This document shows, piece after piece, positions 34,320-42,777 of a stretch of DNA of 64,000 nt. Where the stretch lies: the NCBI RefSeq assembly GCF_038050405.1, contig NZ_CP150900.1, positions 2,790,001-2,854,000 of the forward strand. Reading direction: 5' to 3'. Both the position numbers and the translations under genes were made by a program. The first letter of the stretch is position 1; every line of letters starts with the position of its first letter. Under the pieces are notes generated by a model. That model did no database searches, was not told the DNA's origin, and saw only the letters and a program-made list of their open reading frames with translations. This DNA is from Paraburkholderia sp. IMGN_8. GTDB taxonomy: Bacteria; Pseudomonadota; Gammaproteobacteria; Burkholderiales; Burkholderiaceae.

Positions 34320-34590
34320 CTACAAGGCCGTGACGAGCGGCCAGACGCTCAAGTCAGCGGAAGTGAAGTGGTACAAGATCGACGACGCGGGCAAGGAGAA
34401 GGAGTACTTCAACACGAAGCTGGACAACGTGAAGATCGTCGCCGTACGCCCGAAGATGCTCGATATCAAGGATCCCGCATACGAGAAGCACAACCACCTC
34501 GAGGAAGTGGAACTGCGCTACGAAACGATCACCTGGTCGTACAAGGATGGCAACATCATCCACAAGGACACCTGGAACGAGCGTTCCTGA
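34315..34590 (+). pseudogene. tssD: 3' remnant of T6SS tube gene hcp (tssD)
   Basis: In frame from TAC at 34315 the sequence reads YLYKAVTSGQTLKSAEVKWY, then VRPKMLDIKDPAYEKHNHLE and TWSYKDGNIIHKDTWNERS, the C-terminal 91 residues of an Hcp of about 165. The N-terminal half is absent; the codon before the junction is TGA. The joint to tssF on the other strand lies within 34313-34320. A strong terminator remains downstream, as expected for an abundant transcript. The remnant cannot form the Hcp tube. Confidence 0.88.
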
Positions 34591-34655
34591 TTCACCGGTG
34601 GTCCGGAGGCCGGTCCACCATCCCCGGTGGTCTTCGGAATTACCGGCCTTCCTTT

Positions 34656-34685
34656 GCCAGTCCGCCTGTGCGGACTGGCCTTTTT
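34656..34685 (+). terminator. Rho-independent terminator after hcp
   Basis: GCCAGTCCGC pairs perfectly with GCGGACTGGC around CTGT, followed by TTTTT. It separates the hcp remnant from tssH. Confidence 0.88.
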
Positions 34686-34748
34686 AGTGCGAGGGGTGGC
34701 CGCACCCAGCCGGCACGCCCCCTCTTCAGATGTGCGAACAGCCCGACC

Positions 34749-37514
34749 ATGACCGTGCTCAACGACCGAAACCCCTCTTTTCGCGACGCCAGCCAGCTTC
34801 TGCAGCGCCTCAATCCACATTGCGTGAAAGCGCTCGAGGCCGCGGCCAACCTGTGCCAGACACGGCTCGCGGACGAGATTACGGTCGAGCACTGGCTGCT
34901 CAAGCTGATCGAGGCCGGGGACGGCGATATCCCGGCCATCATGAACCACTACGACCTGAACATCGACGCCGTGTGGGATGCACTGCTCAGGGCCGTCGAC
35001 CACACGCCCCGCAACCTGCGCGGCCGCCCCAGCCTCTCTCCGCAACTGGCCGTTGTCCTCCAGGATGCCTGGTTTCATGCGTCGACCCACGCCGAAGGCA
35101 GCGATGCGGTCATCCGCTCCGGCAATGTCCTGCAGTCCATCGTTGAGGCGCCACATGTCCTTCGCGCGACCAATGCCTGGCAACTGCTGTCGGTGAGCCC
35201 TGCACAGATCGAACGCCTGCTGCCGCGCCTCGGACCGCGAACCTGCGAGAACCAGCTTGAGGAGCCGGAAGCACCTTTGGGACAGACCGCTGTCCCGGCG
35301 GGAGGCGGTGTCGTCGAACGCGCGCCGGAAGCCAATACAGCACCGGCAGCAAGGCGCAATGTGGATGGCGACGCGCTCACCCGCTTTGCGATTGACATCA
35401 CGGCAAAGGCGCGCGACAGCAAGATCGACCCCGTGTTCGGGCGCGATCGTGAGATCCAGCAGATGGTCGATGTGCTCGCGCGGCGCCGGAAGAACAATCC
35501 CATCCTCGTCGGCGAGCCTGGTGTCGGCAAGACCGCGCTCGTCGAAGGCCTCGCGCTTCGCGTGGCCGAAGGCACCGTGCCGACGGTGATCCGCGACGTG
35601 CGCATCCTCACGCTCGATCTGGGCCTGCTGCAGGCAGGCGCGGGCGTGAAGGGCGAGTTCGAGCAGCGCCTGAAGAATGTGATCGACGAGGTCCAGGCGT
35701 CGCCCGATCCGGTCCTGCTGTTCATCGACGAGGCGCACACCCTGATCGGCGCGGGCAACGCGGCCGGCGGTGCCGACGCGGCCAACCTGCTCAAGCCGGC
35801 GTTGGCGCGCGGCGAGCTGCGCACGATTGCGGCGACCACCTGGTCGGAATACAAGGAGTACTTCGAGCGCGACGCTGCACTCGAGCGGCGCTTCCAGATG
35901 ATCAAGGTCGACGAGCCCGATGATGATGCCGCCTGTCTGATGCTGCGGGGTCTCAAGGAACGCTACGCGAAGTATCACAACGTCCACATTCGCGACGAGG
36001 CACTGGTGGCCGCCGTCAAGCTCTCACGCCGCTACATCCCGGCGCGGCAGTTGCCGGACAAGGCCGTCGACCTGATCGACACCGCCGCCGCCCGCGTGCG
36101 CATGGGTCTCGAATCACCGCCGGCGGAACTGCAGCGCGCGCAGGCAGCCGTCGCTGCGCTCGAACTCGAACGCGCCACGACCGATGCGGATAAACGTGCG
36201 GGTATCGATGACGCACCAGCACGGCGCGACGCACTCGATGCAGCGCTCGCGCGTGCCAGGGGCGAGATGGAAGAACTGCAGGTGCGCTACGAGCTTGAAC
36301 TGCGGCTCGTCGGAGCGCTGCATGAGCAGCGCGACACCGATCCAGCCACCCGCGATGGAGCATCGTTTGCCGCAGCACGGCAGGCGCTCGCCAGCACCCA
36401 GGGCAAGACGCCGCTGATCTTCGCCGACGTGGACGCCCAGGCGATCGCGCGCGTGGTGGCCGAATGGACCGGCGTGCCGGTCGGCAACCTCCTCGAAGAC
36501 GAACTTCAGGGTCTGCTCACCTTGGAAGACCAGCTCGCGATGCGCGTCGTCGCGCAGGACGAAGCACTGGCCGCGCTCGCGGAAAGCCTGCGCACGGCGA
36601 AGGCCGGCCTGAAAAACGAGCACGCCCCGCTCGGCGTATTCCTGCTCGCAGGCCCTTCGGGCGTCGGCAAGACGGAGACCGCACTTGCGCTCGCCGATCT
36701 GCTCTTCGGAGGCGAGGCAGCACTCACGACGATCAACATGTCGGAGTACCAGGAATCGCACACGGTTTCGCAGCTCAAGGGTTCTCCGCCCGGCTACGTC
36801 GGCTACGGCCGCGGAGGCATCCTGACCGAGGCGGTACGCCAGCGTCCGTACAGCGTCGTGCTGCTCGACGAAGTGGAAAAAGCTCACCGCGACGTGCTCG
36901 ACATCTTTTACCAGGTGTTCGACCGCGGCACGATGCGCGATGGCGAAGGACGTGAGATCGACTTTAGCAACTGCGTGATCCTGATGACGTCCAACCTCGG
37001 GAGTGCCCAGATTGACGAGGCCACGGCCGACAATCGGGATATCGCGCAGGCGGCACTCCTCGAGGCGATCCATCCGCAGCTCGTGGCGCACTTCCAGCCC
37101 GCCCTGCTCGCCCGCTTCCAGACGCTGGTGTACCGGCCCCTCGACGCGTCCGCACTCGCCGGGATCGTCCGTCTGAAGCTCGCGAAGGTCGCCGGCCGGC
37201 TGCAGAGGCAGCATGAGGTCGAACTGACGTGCGACAAATCGCTGATCGCCGCCATGGCCGGATTGTGCCTCGCGCGCGAATCCGGCGCGCGCAATGTAGA
37301 CGCGTTCCTCAACCAGCGCCTTCTGCCCACGGTGTCGCGAGAGTTGCTCGCGCGCATGGCTCACGGTACAGCGCCCGCGAAGATCGCCCTGTCCAGTTCG
37401 CCCGAAGGCAATCTGACGATCGACTTCATCGACCCGGACGACAGGGAGCGCGACGCTTCGGTGACGTACTCCCACCATACAGCCATCGCCGACGCAGTCA
37501 ACCAGGGAGCGTGA
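34749..37514 (+). CDS. tssH: T6SS AAA+ ATPase TssH (ClpV)
   Basis: The protein has 921 residues. The order is a Clp_N-type domain (residues 1-165), AAA1 with Walker A GEPGVGKTA (Lys261), a middle coiled-coil domain, AAA2 with Walker A GPSGVGKTE (Lys641) and a ClpB_D2-small C-terminus. The first ~10 residues (MTVLNDRNPS) would carry the sheath-binding helix. ClpV disassembles the contracted TssBC sheath for reuse. The ATG at 34749 is chosen because the frame upstream only reads the tssF/hcp junction. The gene looks intact, but no tssB or tssC is in the window. Confidence 0.93.
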   Translation: MTVLNDRNPSFRDASQLLQRLNPHCVKALEAAANLCQTRLADEITVEHWLLKLIEAGDGDIPAIMNHYDLNIDAVWDALLRAVDHTPRNLRGRPSLSPQLAVVLQDAWFHASTHAEGSDAVIRSGNVLQSIVEAPHVLRATNAWQLLSVSPAQIERLLPRLGPRTCENQLEEPEAPLGQTAVPAGGGVVERAPEANTAPAARRNVDGDALTRFAIDITAKARDSKIDPVFGRDREIQQMVDVLARRRKNNPILVGEPGVGKTALVEGLALRVAEGTVPTVIRDVRILTLDLGLLQAGAGVKGEFEQRLKNVIDEVQASPDPVLLFIDEAHTLIGAGNAAGGADAANLLKPALARGELRTIAATTWSEYKEYFERDAALERRFQMIKVDEPDDDAACLMLRGLKERYAKYHNVHIRDEALVAAVKLSRRYIPARQLPDKAVDLIDTAAARVRMGLESPPAELQRAQAAVAALELERATTDADKRAGIDDAPARRDALDAALARARGEMEELQVRYELELRLVGALHEQRDTDPATRDGASFAAARQALASTQGKTPLIFADVDAQAIARVVAEWTGVPVGNLLEDELQGLLTLEDQLAMRVVAQDEALAALAESLRTAKAGLKNEHAPLGVFLLAGPSGVGKTETALALADLLFGGEAALTTINMSEYQESHTVSQLKGSPPGYVGYGRGGILTEAVRQRPYSVVLLDEVEKAHRDVLDIFYQVFDRGTMRDGEGREIDFSNCVILMTSNLGSAQIDEATADNRDIAQAALLEAIHPQLVAHFQPALLARFQTLVYRPLDASALAGIVRLKLAKVAGRLQRQHEVELTCDKSLIAAMAGLCLARESGARNVDAFLNQRLLPTVSRELLARMAHGTAPAKIALSSSPEGNLTIDFIDPDDRERDASVTYSHHTAIADAVNQGA

Positions 37515-37516
37515 CC

Positions 37517-37948
37517 ATGCCAGCGGGCCCTTCCCTTTACGACATGCTGCTCGGCCAGATCGACGGTGAGCCACTCGGAAATCACGACGACAGGACACTG
37601 GAAATCCTGAGCGTTCAGGCCAACATCCGGCGCATCCTCAACACGCGCGCGGGGGCACTCAAGCACGTTCCCGACTATGGACTACCGGACCTCACCGAGG
37701 TGTACCGGAATCTGCCTGCATCGGTTCATGATCTGCGCAACCAGATGGAGAGCACCCTGCTGAAATTCGAGCCGCGCCTGCGTGCGGTCGAAATCGAGAT
37801 TGACGAGCGGCCGGATCCGGGTCTGCTGGTGAGTTTCATCATGATCTGCCACCTCCGGAGAGCCGGGCTGGTCCGTTTCGGAACGCATTTCGAACCGCCT
37901 GGCCGCATGCACGTCAGGCGTCTGGTGAACCCCGACCAGACCCGGTAG
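37517..37948 (+). CDS. tssE: T6SS baseplate protein TssE (gp25-like)
   Basis: The protein has 143 residues and lies two bases after the tssH stop. The gp25 lysozyme-like core is visible: VQANIRRILNTRAGALKHVP, DYGLPDLTEV and a closing beta-rich half (VEIEIDERPDPGLLVSF). TssE is a wedge component of the T6SS baseplate, without lysozyme activity. It should interact with TssF and TssG, which are encoded on the opposite strand 3 kb away, an order that reflects the rearrangement. Confidence 0.88.
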   Translation: MPAGPSLYDMLLGQIDGEPLGNHDDRTLEILSVQANIRRILNTRAGALKHVPDYGLPDLTEVYRNLPASVHDLRNQMESTLLKFEPRLRAVEIEIDERPDPGLLVSFIMICHLRRAGLVRFGTHFEPPGRMHVRRLVNPDQTR

Positions 37949-38037
37949 CTGGCGTTGACAGGCATGCGCGGCGAGCTTTCGCTGCCTGAACGGCGGGCGC
38001 GCTTCGCCTTTGACGCACTGTATCTGGTACCAGAAGC

Positions 38038-38361
38038 ATGAAATTGCAATGGCGTTATTTCACAGCGGCCCTGATTCCCGGCATTGTGCTGGCGCTCGGT
38101 GCCACACGCGCTTATGCGTCGTATTCCGAAGAATGGATGAGCCCCCTGGCGCTGCAGAAGGAAGAAGCCACAAAGTCCAGCCATCACACCTCAATGTATG
38201 CGTGCGGGAACACTGGCACCCACTGTACCCGCATTCGCTCGAGGACAGCTTCTGCAAAGCAGCGTGCCGAAATCCATGATCGTGATACGGGTCGAGCAGA
38301 CGATCCCATTGCGGCCTTCGCAAAAAAGGGCAACGCTTCCAGTTCCGCACATCGCAGCTAG
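38038..38361 (+). CDS. Small secreted protein of unknown function
   Basis: The protein has 107 residues. A clear signal peptide (MKLQWRYFTAALIPGIVLAL, cleavage near ATRAYA) is followed by a short mature part with two cysteines (MYACGNTGTHCTRI) and a polar, probably disordered tail. The stop lies only 7 bp before the IS6-family element, so the true C-terminus may have been replaced. It follows tssE by 89 bp on the same strand. No family is recognised. Confidence 0.5.
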   Translation: MKLQWRYFTAALIPGIVLALGATRAYASYSEEWMSPLALQKEEATKSSHHTSMYACGNTGTHCTRIRSRTASAKQRAEIHDRDTGRADDPIAAFAKKGNASSSAHRS

Positions 38362-38368
38362 ATAGGCT

Positions 38369-39206
38369 GGTTTTGGTGCAAATAGACTCATTGAACCGGT
38401 TAAAGTAGCGATCCAATCAAGCTGGTGAGGCGGTAATGAGCAAGGGGAAGGGTCTGGAGGGGTTGTTCAATGGTCGGCATTTTGATCGGGAGATCATTGT
38501 TCTGTGTGTGCGCTGGTACCTTCGCTACAAGCTCAGCCTGCGCGATCTGGTCGAGATGATGGCCGAGCGGGGATTGTCGCTGGCACACACCACGATCATG
38601 CGTTGGGTAAAGCGCTTTACGCCGGAGTTCGTCAAGCACTGGAACCGGTTTGGCATACCGACAGGCCGGTCATGGCGTGTTGACGAGGCCTATCTGAAGA
38701 TTCGTGGCAAGTGGGTCTATCTCTACCGGGCGGTAGATCGGGTCGGCCAGACAGTGGACTTCATGCTCAGAGCAAAGCGCGATGTGAGCGCGGCCAGAGC
38801 CTTTTTCAGCAAGGCCATGAAACATCGGGGCCAGCCACCGGAGACGATCACGCTCGATGGGTATGCCGCCTCGCACCGGGCCGTGCGGGAGATGATCGCT
38901 GACGCTCTGCTGAGGGAACGCCTGTGCGCTCCTCGAAGTATCTGAATAACGTGATCGAACAGGATCATCGAAACATCAAGTCCAGAACGAACGTGATGCT
39001 CGGATTCAAACGATTCAGGTGTGCGAAGACCAAGATTTCAGGCATCGAGTTGATGCACCGCATCCGCAAGGGTCAGTTCAATCTCCGCATTCTCGGACTC
39101 AAGGATACTACCGCACCCGTCGTCTGGAATGCTGTCCTGTTCAATAAATAAGGCATCCTTATGTATCGGAGACATCTCGGCTTCGCCAGCTGTTTGCACC
39201 AGAACC
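38369..39206 (+). mobile_element. IS6-family insertion sequence (838 bp)
   Basis: Imperfect terminal inverted repeats are GGTTTTGGTGCAAATAG (left, 38369) and GGTTCTGGTGCAAACAG (right, complement ending 39206), 15 of 17 matching. One transposase gene nearly fills the element. Length fits the IS6 family. The 8-bp flanks (GATAGGCT and TAGTCGGC) differ, so there is no target duplication; this is common after IS6 replicative recombination or deletion. Its left end matches the palindrome at 29324. Confidence 0.88.
38436..39151 (+). pseudogene. IS6-family DDE transposase, frameshifted
   Basis: It starts [20 protein letters not shown] and shows the helix-turn-helix [20 protein letters not shown], the first Asp in [11 protein letters not shown] and the second in [13 protein letters not shown]. 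The frame breaks at about 38915-38930 and continues in another frame with the catalytic Glu in [10 protein letters not shown] and the end LRILGLKDTTAPV. One missing base (716 nt against 717) explains it. The combined length, 238 residues, is normal. The copy is likely inactive unless translational frameshifting or a sequence error is involved. Confidence 0.85.
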
Positions 39207-39294
39207 TAGTCGGCTCGTTCATTCGGTCTCTTCGCCAGATAATCAATCTCGTCCACGAGGCGCCGCTCTGCGATGAAACGCGCAACTGCCGCCA

Positions 39295-40281
39295 TCACCG
39301 CATGCACAGCACGGCCGCGCCCGTGACTCTTCCGTCACGCAGGTCGCTCAGCGCGCGGTTCGCGTGGGCAAGCGTGTAGCGGCTGGTTTCGATGTCGAGC
39401 GGAATCTCACCGGCGAGTTGCATGAAAGCATGCCCGTCGGCGCGCGTGAGGTTGGCCACCGAGCAGATGCGCCGTTCACCCCACAAAAATTCATACGGAA
39501 ACGACGGGATATCGCTCATGTGGATCCCCCCGCATACGACGGTGCCGCCCTTGGCCACTGCCTTCAGCGCCGCAGGCACGAGCGCGCCGGCGGATGCGAA
39601 GATCAATGCGGCATCGAGTTCGTCAGGTGCGCTCTCGTCGCTGCCGCCGGCCCAGCGGGCGCCGAGGCGTAGCGCAAGCTGCTGGGCGCTCGCATCGCCG
39701 TGGCGCGTGAATGCGTAGACCGAACGCCCTTGGTAGCGCGCCACTTGCGCCACAATATGCGCGGCCGCGCCGAATCCGTAAATACCGATCCGTTGCGCGT
39801 CGCCCGCCATGCTGAGCGTGCGATAGCCGATGAGCCCGGCGCACAGTAGCGGCGCCGCCTCGACGTCGGAATAGCGCTCGGGTAAATGAAAGCAGTAGCG
39901 GCTGTCGGCGACGGTACGTTCCGCGTAGCCGCCGTCGATCGTGTAGCCCGTAAAGCCCGGTTCGTCGCACAGGTTCTCGCGGCCGCCGAGGCAATAGCGG
40001 CAGTGGCCGCAGGTGCGGCCTGTCCACGGTACGCCGATGCGATCGCCGAGCTGGAATCCGGACACGCCCTCGCCCATTGCGGCAACGGTTCCCACGATTT
40101 CGTGCCCCGGAATGAGGGGCTGCTTCGGATGCGCCAGCTCGCGGTCGACCACATGCAGATCCGTACGGCACACCCCGCATGCATGGATGTCGATCAGCAG
40201 TTGACCGGCCGACGGTTGCGGATCCGGCACCTGCATGTCATGCAGTATTGGAGCGGTTCCGTCGAACACCATTGCACGCAT
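39295..40281 (-). CDS. Zinc-dependent alcohol dehydrogenase (MDR superfamily)
   Basis: The protein has 328 residues from ATG 40281, which follows AAGGAGA. The GroES-like domain has the catalytic zinc site (ACGVCRTDLHV, then PGHEIVG) and the structural zinc lobe with four cysteines (CGHCRYCLGGRENLC). The NAD(P)-binding Rossmann loop is IGIYGFGAAAHI, a variant of GxGxxG. It oxidises an alcohol or reduces an aldehyde in the cytosol; the substrate is unknown. It is 94 bp downstream of the SUF-operon Rieske gene and may be transcribed with it, or be independent. Confidence 0.85.
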   Translation of the reverse strand: MRAMVFDGTAPILHDMQVPDPQPSAGQLLIDIHACGVCRTDLHVVDRELAHPKQPLIPGHEIVGTVAAMGEGVSGFQLGDRIGVPWTGRTCGHCRYCLGGRENLCDEPGFTGYTIDGGYAERTVADSRYCFHLPERYSDVEAAPLLCAGLIGYRTLSMAGDAQRIGIYGFGAAAHIVAQVARYQGRSVYAFTRHGDASAQQLALRLGARWAGGSDESAPDELDAALIFASAGALVPAALKAVAKGGTVVCGGIHMSDIPSFPYEFLWGERRICSVANLTRADGHAFMQLAGEIPLDIETSRYTLAHANRALSDLRDGRVTGAAVLCMR

Positions 40282-40375
40282 GTTGTTCTCCTTTGAGTGG
40301 TGGTTGCGTAGTCGTCGTGAATACGGCCGTTTGCCATGTACCGGCATGGGGATCGTGCATAGCCGTCATCGACTA

Positions 40376-40696
40376 TCAATCCCACCGCGCGTCCCGCACC
40401 TGAATGAGCCCACCCTCGACGCGAACCGGAAACGTCGCGACGTCCTCGTAGGCCGGCGGCCCCAGGACCTTCCCCGTCCTGATGCAAAAGCTGGCCCCAT
40501 GACGCGGGCAGACGACCACGTCGCCATTCACCTCGCCGCCCGTGAGGATGCCGCCGTCGTGCGTGCAAACGTCTTCAATCGCATACCAGACGCCGTCGAG
40601 ATTGAACACGGCTACCTGTGCGCCGTCCACGTCGACCGTGCGGTGCGTACCGGGCGGCAGATCCTCGATGGCGGCGACCTCCACCCAGTCCGACAT
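40376..40696 (-). CDS. Rieske [2Fe-2S] ferredoxin of the SUF operon
   Basis: The protein has 106 residues from ATG 40696. The Rieske ligands are Cys44 and His46 (CTHDGG) and Cys63 and His66 (CPRHGASF). Such single-domain Rieske proteins often close SUF operons in actinobacteria and some proteobacteria and may donate electrons to cluster assembly; they also resemble dioxygenase ferredoxins. One base separates it from the sufT stop, so it is clearly part of the operon. Confidence 0.85.
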   Translation of the reverse strand: MSDWVEVAAIEDLPPGTHRTVDVDGAQVAVFNLDGVWYAIEDVCTHDGGILTGGEVNGDVVVCPRHGASFCIRTGKVLGPPAYEDVATFPVRVEGGLIQVRDARWD

Positions 40697-40697
40697 G

Positions 40698-41066
40698 TCA
40701 GAGCATCCCCAGTTGCAGGCGCGCAGCATCGGACATCCTGTCGCGCGACCAAGGCGGATCCCACACCAGTTCGACATGCGCCTCGTTCACGCCGCTCACA
40801 TCGAGCACCGCCTCCTCCACCGTCGCCGGGAAAGTCTGCGCGACCGGGCAGCCGGGCGCGGTGAGCGTCATGCGGATGTCGACGCGCCCCGCGTCCGCGT
40901 CGACATCGAGCCCGTAGACCAGGCCCAGGTCGAAGATGTTGACCGGAATCTCAGGGTCGTACACCGTGCGCAACGCCTCGATCACGCGTTCTTCCATGCG
41001 TTCTGTCGTTGCGCCACTGCCAGGTTGTGCGGCCTCGACGCGCTTCAGCCAGTCGAATGTGTTCAT
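40698..41066 (-). CDS. sufT: SufT-like Fe-S assembly protein (DUF59/MIP18 family)
   Basis: The protein has 122 residues. The DUF59 core is ERVIEALRTVYDPEIPVNIF, DLGLVYGLDVD and LTAPGCPVAQTFP, with the conserved Cys in TAPGCP. SufT helps Fe-S cluster maturation or transfer. It is 8 bp after sufU. Confidence 0.88.
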   Translation of the reverse strand: MNTFDWLKRVEAAQPGSGATTERMEERVIEALRTVYDPEIPVNIFDLGLVYGLDVDADAGRVDIRMTLTAPGCPVAQTFPATVEEAVLDVSGVNEAHVELVWDPPWSRDRMSDAARLQLGML

Positions 41067-41074
41067 CGTCTGCC

Positions 41075-41527
41075 TCACTCTGTCGACACGGGGCGATCCT
41101 CGCCTTGCAGCGCGGCATGCAGCGTATGCCACGCCAGCGTCGCGCATTTCACCCGCGCGGGAAACTCACGCACGCCGGACAGCGCCGCGAGCTTGCCCAG
41201 ATCCGGCGCCCCCACCGGTACCAGACCGGATGCCGTCACCATCTCGTGAAAGCGCCCGAACAGCGCTTGCGCCTCAGCTTCCGTTTTGCCTTTCAGCGCG
41301 TCGGTCATCAGCGATGCCGATGCGGTGGCAATCGCACATCCCGAGCCCTCGAAGCTCACGTCCTTGACGATACCGTCCTCGATCTTCAGATACAGCGTCA
41401 CCTTGTCGCCGCATAACGGGTTGTAGCCCTCCGCCTTGCGGTTCGCGCCGGCCAGCATGCCGTGATTGCGCGGCCGCCGGTAGTGATCGAAGATGACCTC
41501 CTGGTAGAGTTCGCTCAGATCGTTCAT
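41075..41527 (-). CDS. sufU: SufU-type Fe-S scaffold / sulfur-transfer protein
   Basis: The protein has 150 residues of the IscU/NifU-N fold. The three conserved cysteines are Cys39 (NPLCGDKV), Cys64 (GSGCAIATAS) and Cys128 (RVKCATLAW), with Asp41 beside the first. An insertion of about 18 residues between the second and third cysteines (HEMVTASGLVPVGAPDLG) marks SufU rather than IscU. SufU is a zinc-dependent sulfur acceptor for SufS. Its start overlaps the sufS stop (ATGA). Confidence 0.92.
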   Translation of the reverse strand: MNDLSELYQEVIFDHYRRPRNHGMLAGANRKAEGYNPLCGDKVTLYLKIEDGIVKDVSFEGSGCAIATASASLMTDALKGKTEAEAQALFGRFHEMVTASGLVPVGAPDLGKLAALSGVREFPARVKCATLAWHTLHAALQGEDRPVSTE

Positions 41528-42777
41528 CGTCCGAATACCTCCCCGACATGGTCGAGCCCTTCGATCAACGCGTCGATATCGTCGCGCGTGTTGTAAAGGC
41601 CTAACGACGCACGCACGGTCGCCGGTACGCCGAAGCGCTGCATCACCGGCATCGCGCAGTGGTGGCCCGCACGCACGGCGACGCCGTGACGATCGAGAAT
41701 CGTGCCGACATCGTGCGCATGCACGCCGTCGAGCACGAACGACAGGATGCTCGCTTTATCGCGCGCGGTGCCAATGAGGCGCAGGCCCGGAATAGCCTGC
41801 AGTGCGTGCGTCGCATAAGCGAGCACGCTGGCCTCGTGCGCGGCGATGACTTCCATGCCGATCCCGTCGAGATAATCGAGCGCCGCGCCGAGTGCAATCG
41901 CGCCGGCAATGTTCGGCGTGCCCGCCTCGAACTTCCACGGAATCGCGTTGTATTCCGTCTTCTCGAACGTCACCGAGCGGATCATGTCGCCGCCGCCCTG
42001 CCATGGCGGCATCGCCTCGAGCAGCGCGGCCCTGGCGTACAGCACGCCGATTCCCGTCGGCCCGTACACCTTGTGCCCGGAAAACGCGTAAAAATCGCAG
42101 TCGAGCGCGCGCACGTCGACGGGCAGATGCGAAATCGCCTGTGCGCCGTCCAGCAACACCGGCACGCCCTTCGCGTGCGCCGCGGCAACGATGTGCTCGA
42201 CCGGATTGATGCTGCCGAGCGCATTGGCCAGATGTGTGATCGCGACCAGCCGCGTACGGTTACTCAGCAGGCTTTCGTACGCGTCGACAACGAGCGCGCC
42301 CGCATCGTCGATCGGCACGACTTTCAGCACCGCGCCAGTCTGCTCGCAGACGATCTGCCACGGCACGATGTTCGAATGGTGCTCCATCGCGCTGATCAGG
42401 ATTTCGTCGCCGGACTCGAGCCGCGGTCGCGCGTAGCTCTGGGCCACCAGATTGATCGCCTCGGTCGCGCCGCGCACGAACACGATCTCCTCCGGGCGCT
42501 CTGCATTGATGAAACGTGCAATTTTCGCCCGTGCCGCCTCAAATGCATCGGTCGCGCGCACCGACAGCAGATGCACGCCGCGGTGCACGTTGGCGTTGCC
42601 ATGACGGTAAAAGGCGTTTTCCGCGTAGATAACCTCCGCGGGCTTTTGCGTCGTGGCGCCGTTGTCGAGATAGACCAGCGGCCGGCCATGCACGCGTTCG
42701 CCCAGAATCGGGAAATCAGCTCGCCAGTGCGCGACGTTGCGGGGATCCGGCGTCGGCATGGATTCAATCGGCTTCAT
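41524..42777 (-). CDS. sufS: Cysteine desulfurase SufS
   Basis: The protein has 417 residues of group II desulfurase type. The PLP lysine is Lys236 in AFSGHKVYGPTG and the catalytic Cys374 lies in RAGHHCAMPVM. N-terminal block PLVYLDNGATTQKP is typical. It releases sulfur from cysteine for Fe-S assembly, handing it to SufU. It overlaps sufD upstream and sufU downstream by four bases each. Confidence 0.95.
   Translation of the reverse strand: MKPIESMPTPDPRNVAHWRADFPILGERVHGRPLVYLDNGATTQKPAEVIYAENAFYRHGNANVHRGVHLLSVRATDAFEAARAKIARFINAERPEEIVFVRGATEAINLVAQSYARPRLESGDEILISAMEHHSNIVPWQIVCEQTGAVLKVVPIDDAGALVVDAYESLLSNRTRLVAITHLANALGSINPVEHIVAAAHAKGVPVLLDGAQAISHLPVDVRALDCDFYAFSGHKVYGPTGIGVLYARAALLEAMPPWQGGGDMIRSVTFEKTEYNAIPWKFEAGTPNIAGAIALGAALDYLDGIGMEVIAAHEASVLAYATHALQAIPGLRLIGTARDKASILSFVLDGVHAHDVGTILDRHGVAVRAGHHCAMPVMQRFGVPATVRASLGLYNTRDDIDALIEGLDHVGEVFGR

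Noticed and set aside
34170..34748. A long N-terminal extension of tssH
   Set aside because: The frame only reads through the tssF/hcp junction and the terminator. The family start MTVLNDRNPS lies at 34749.
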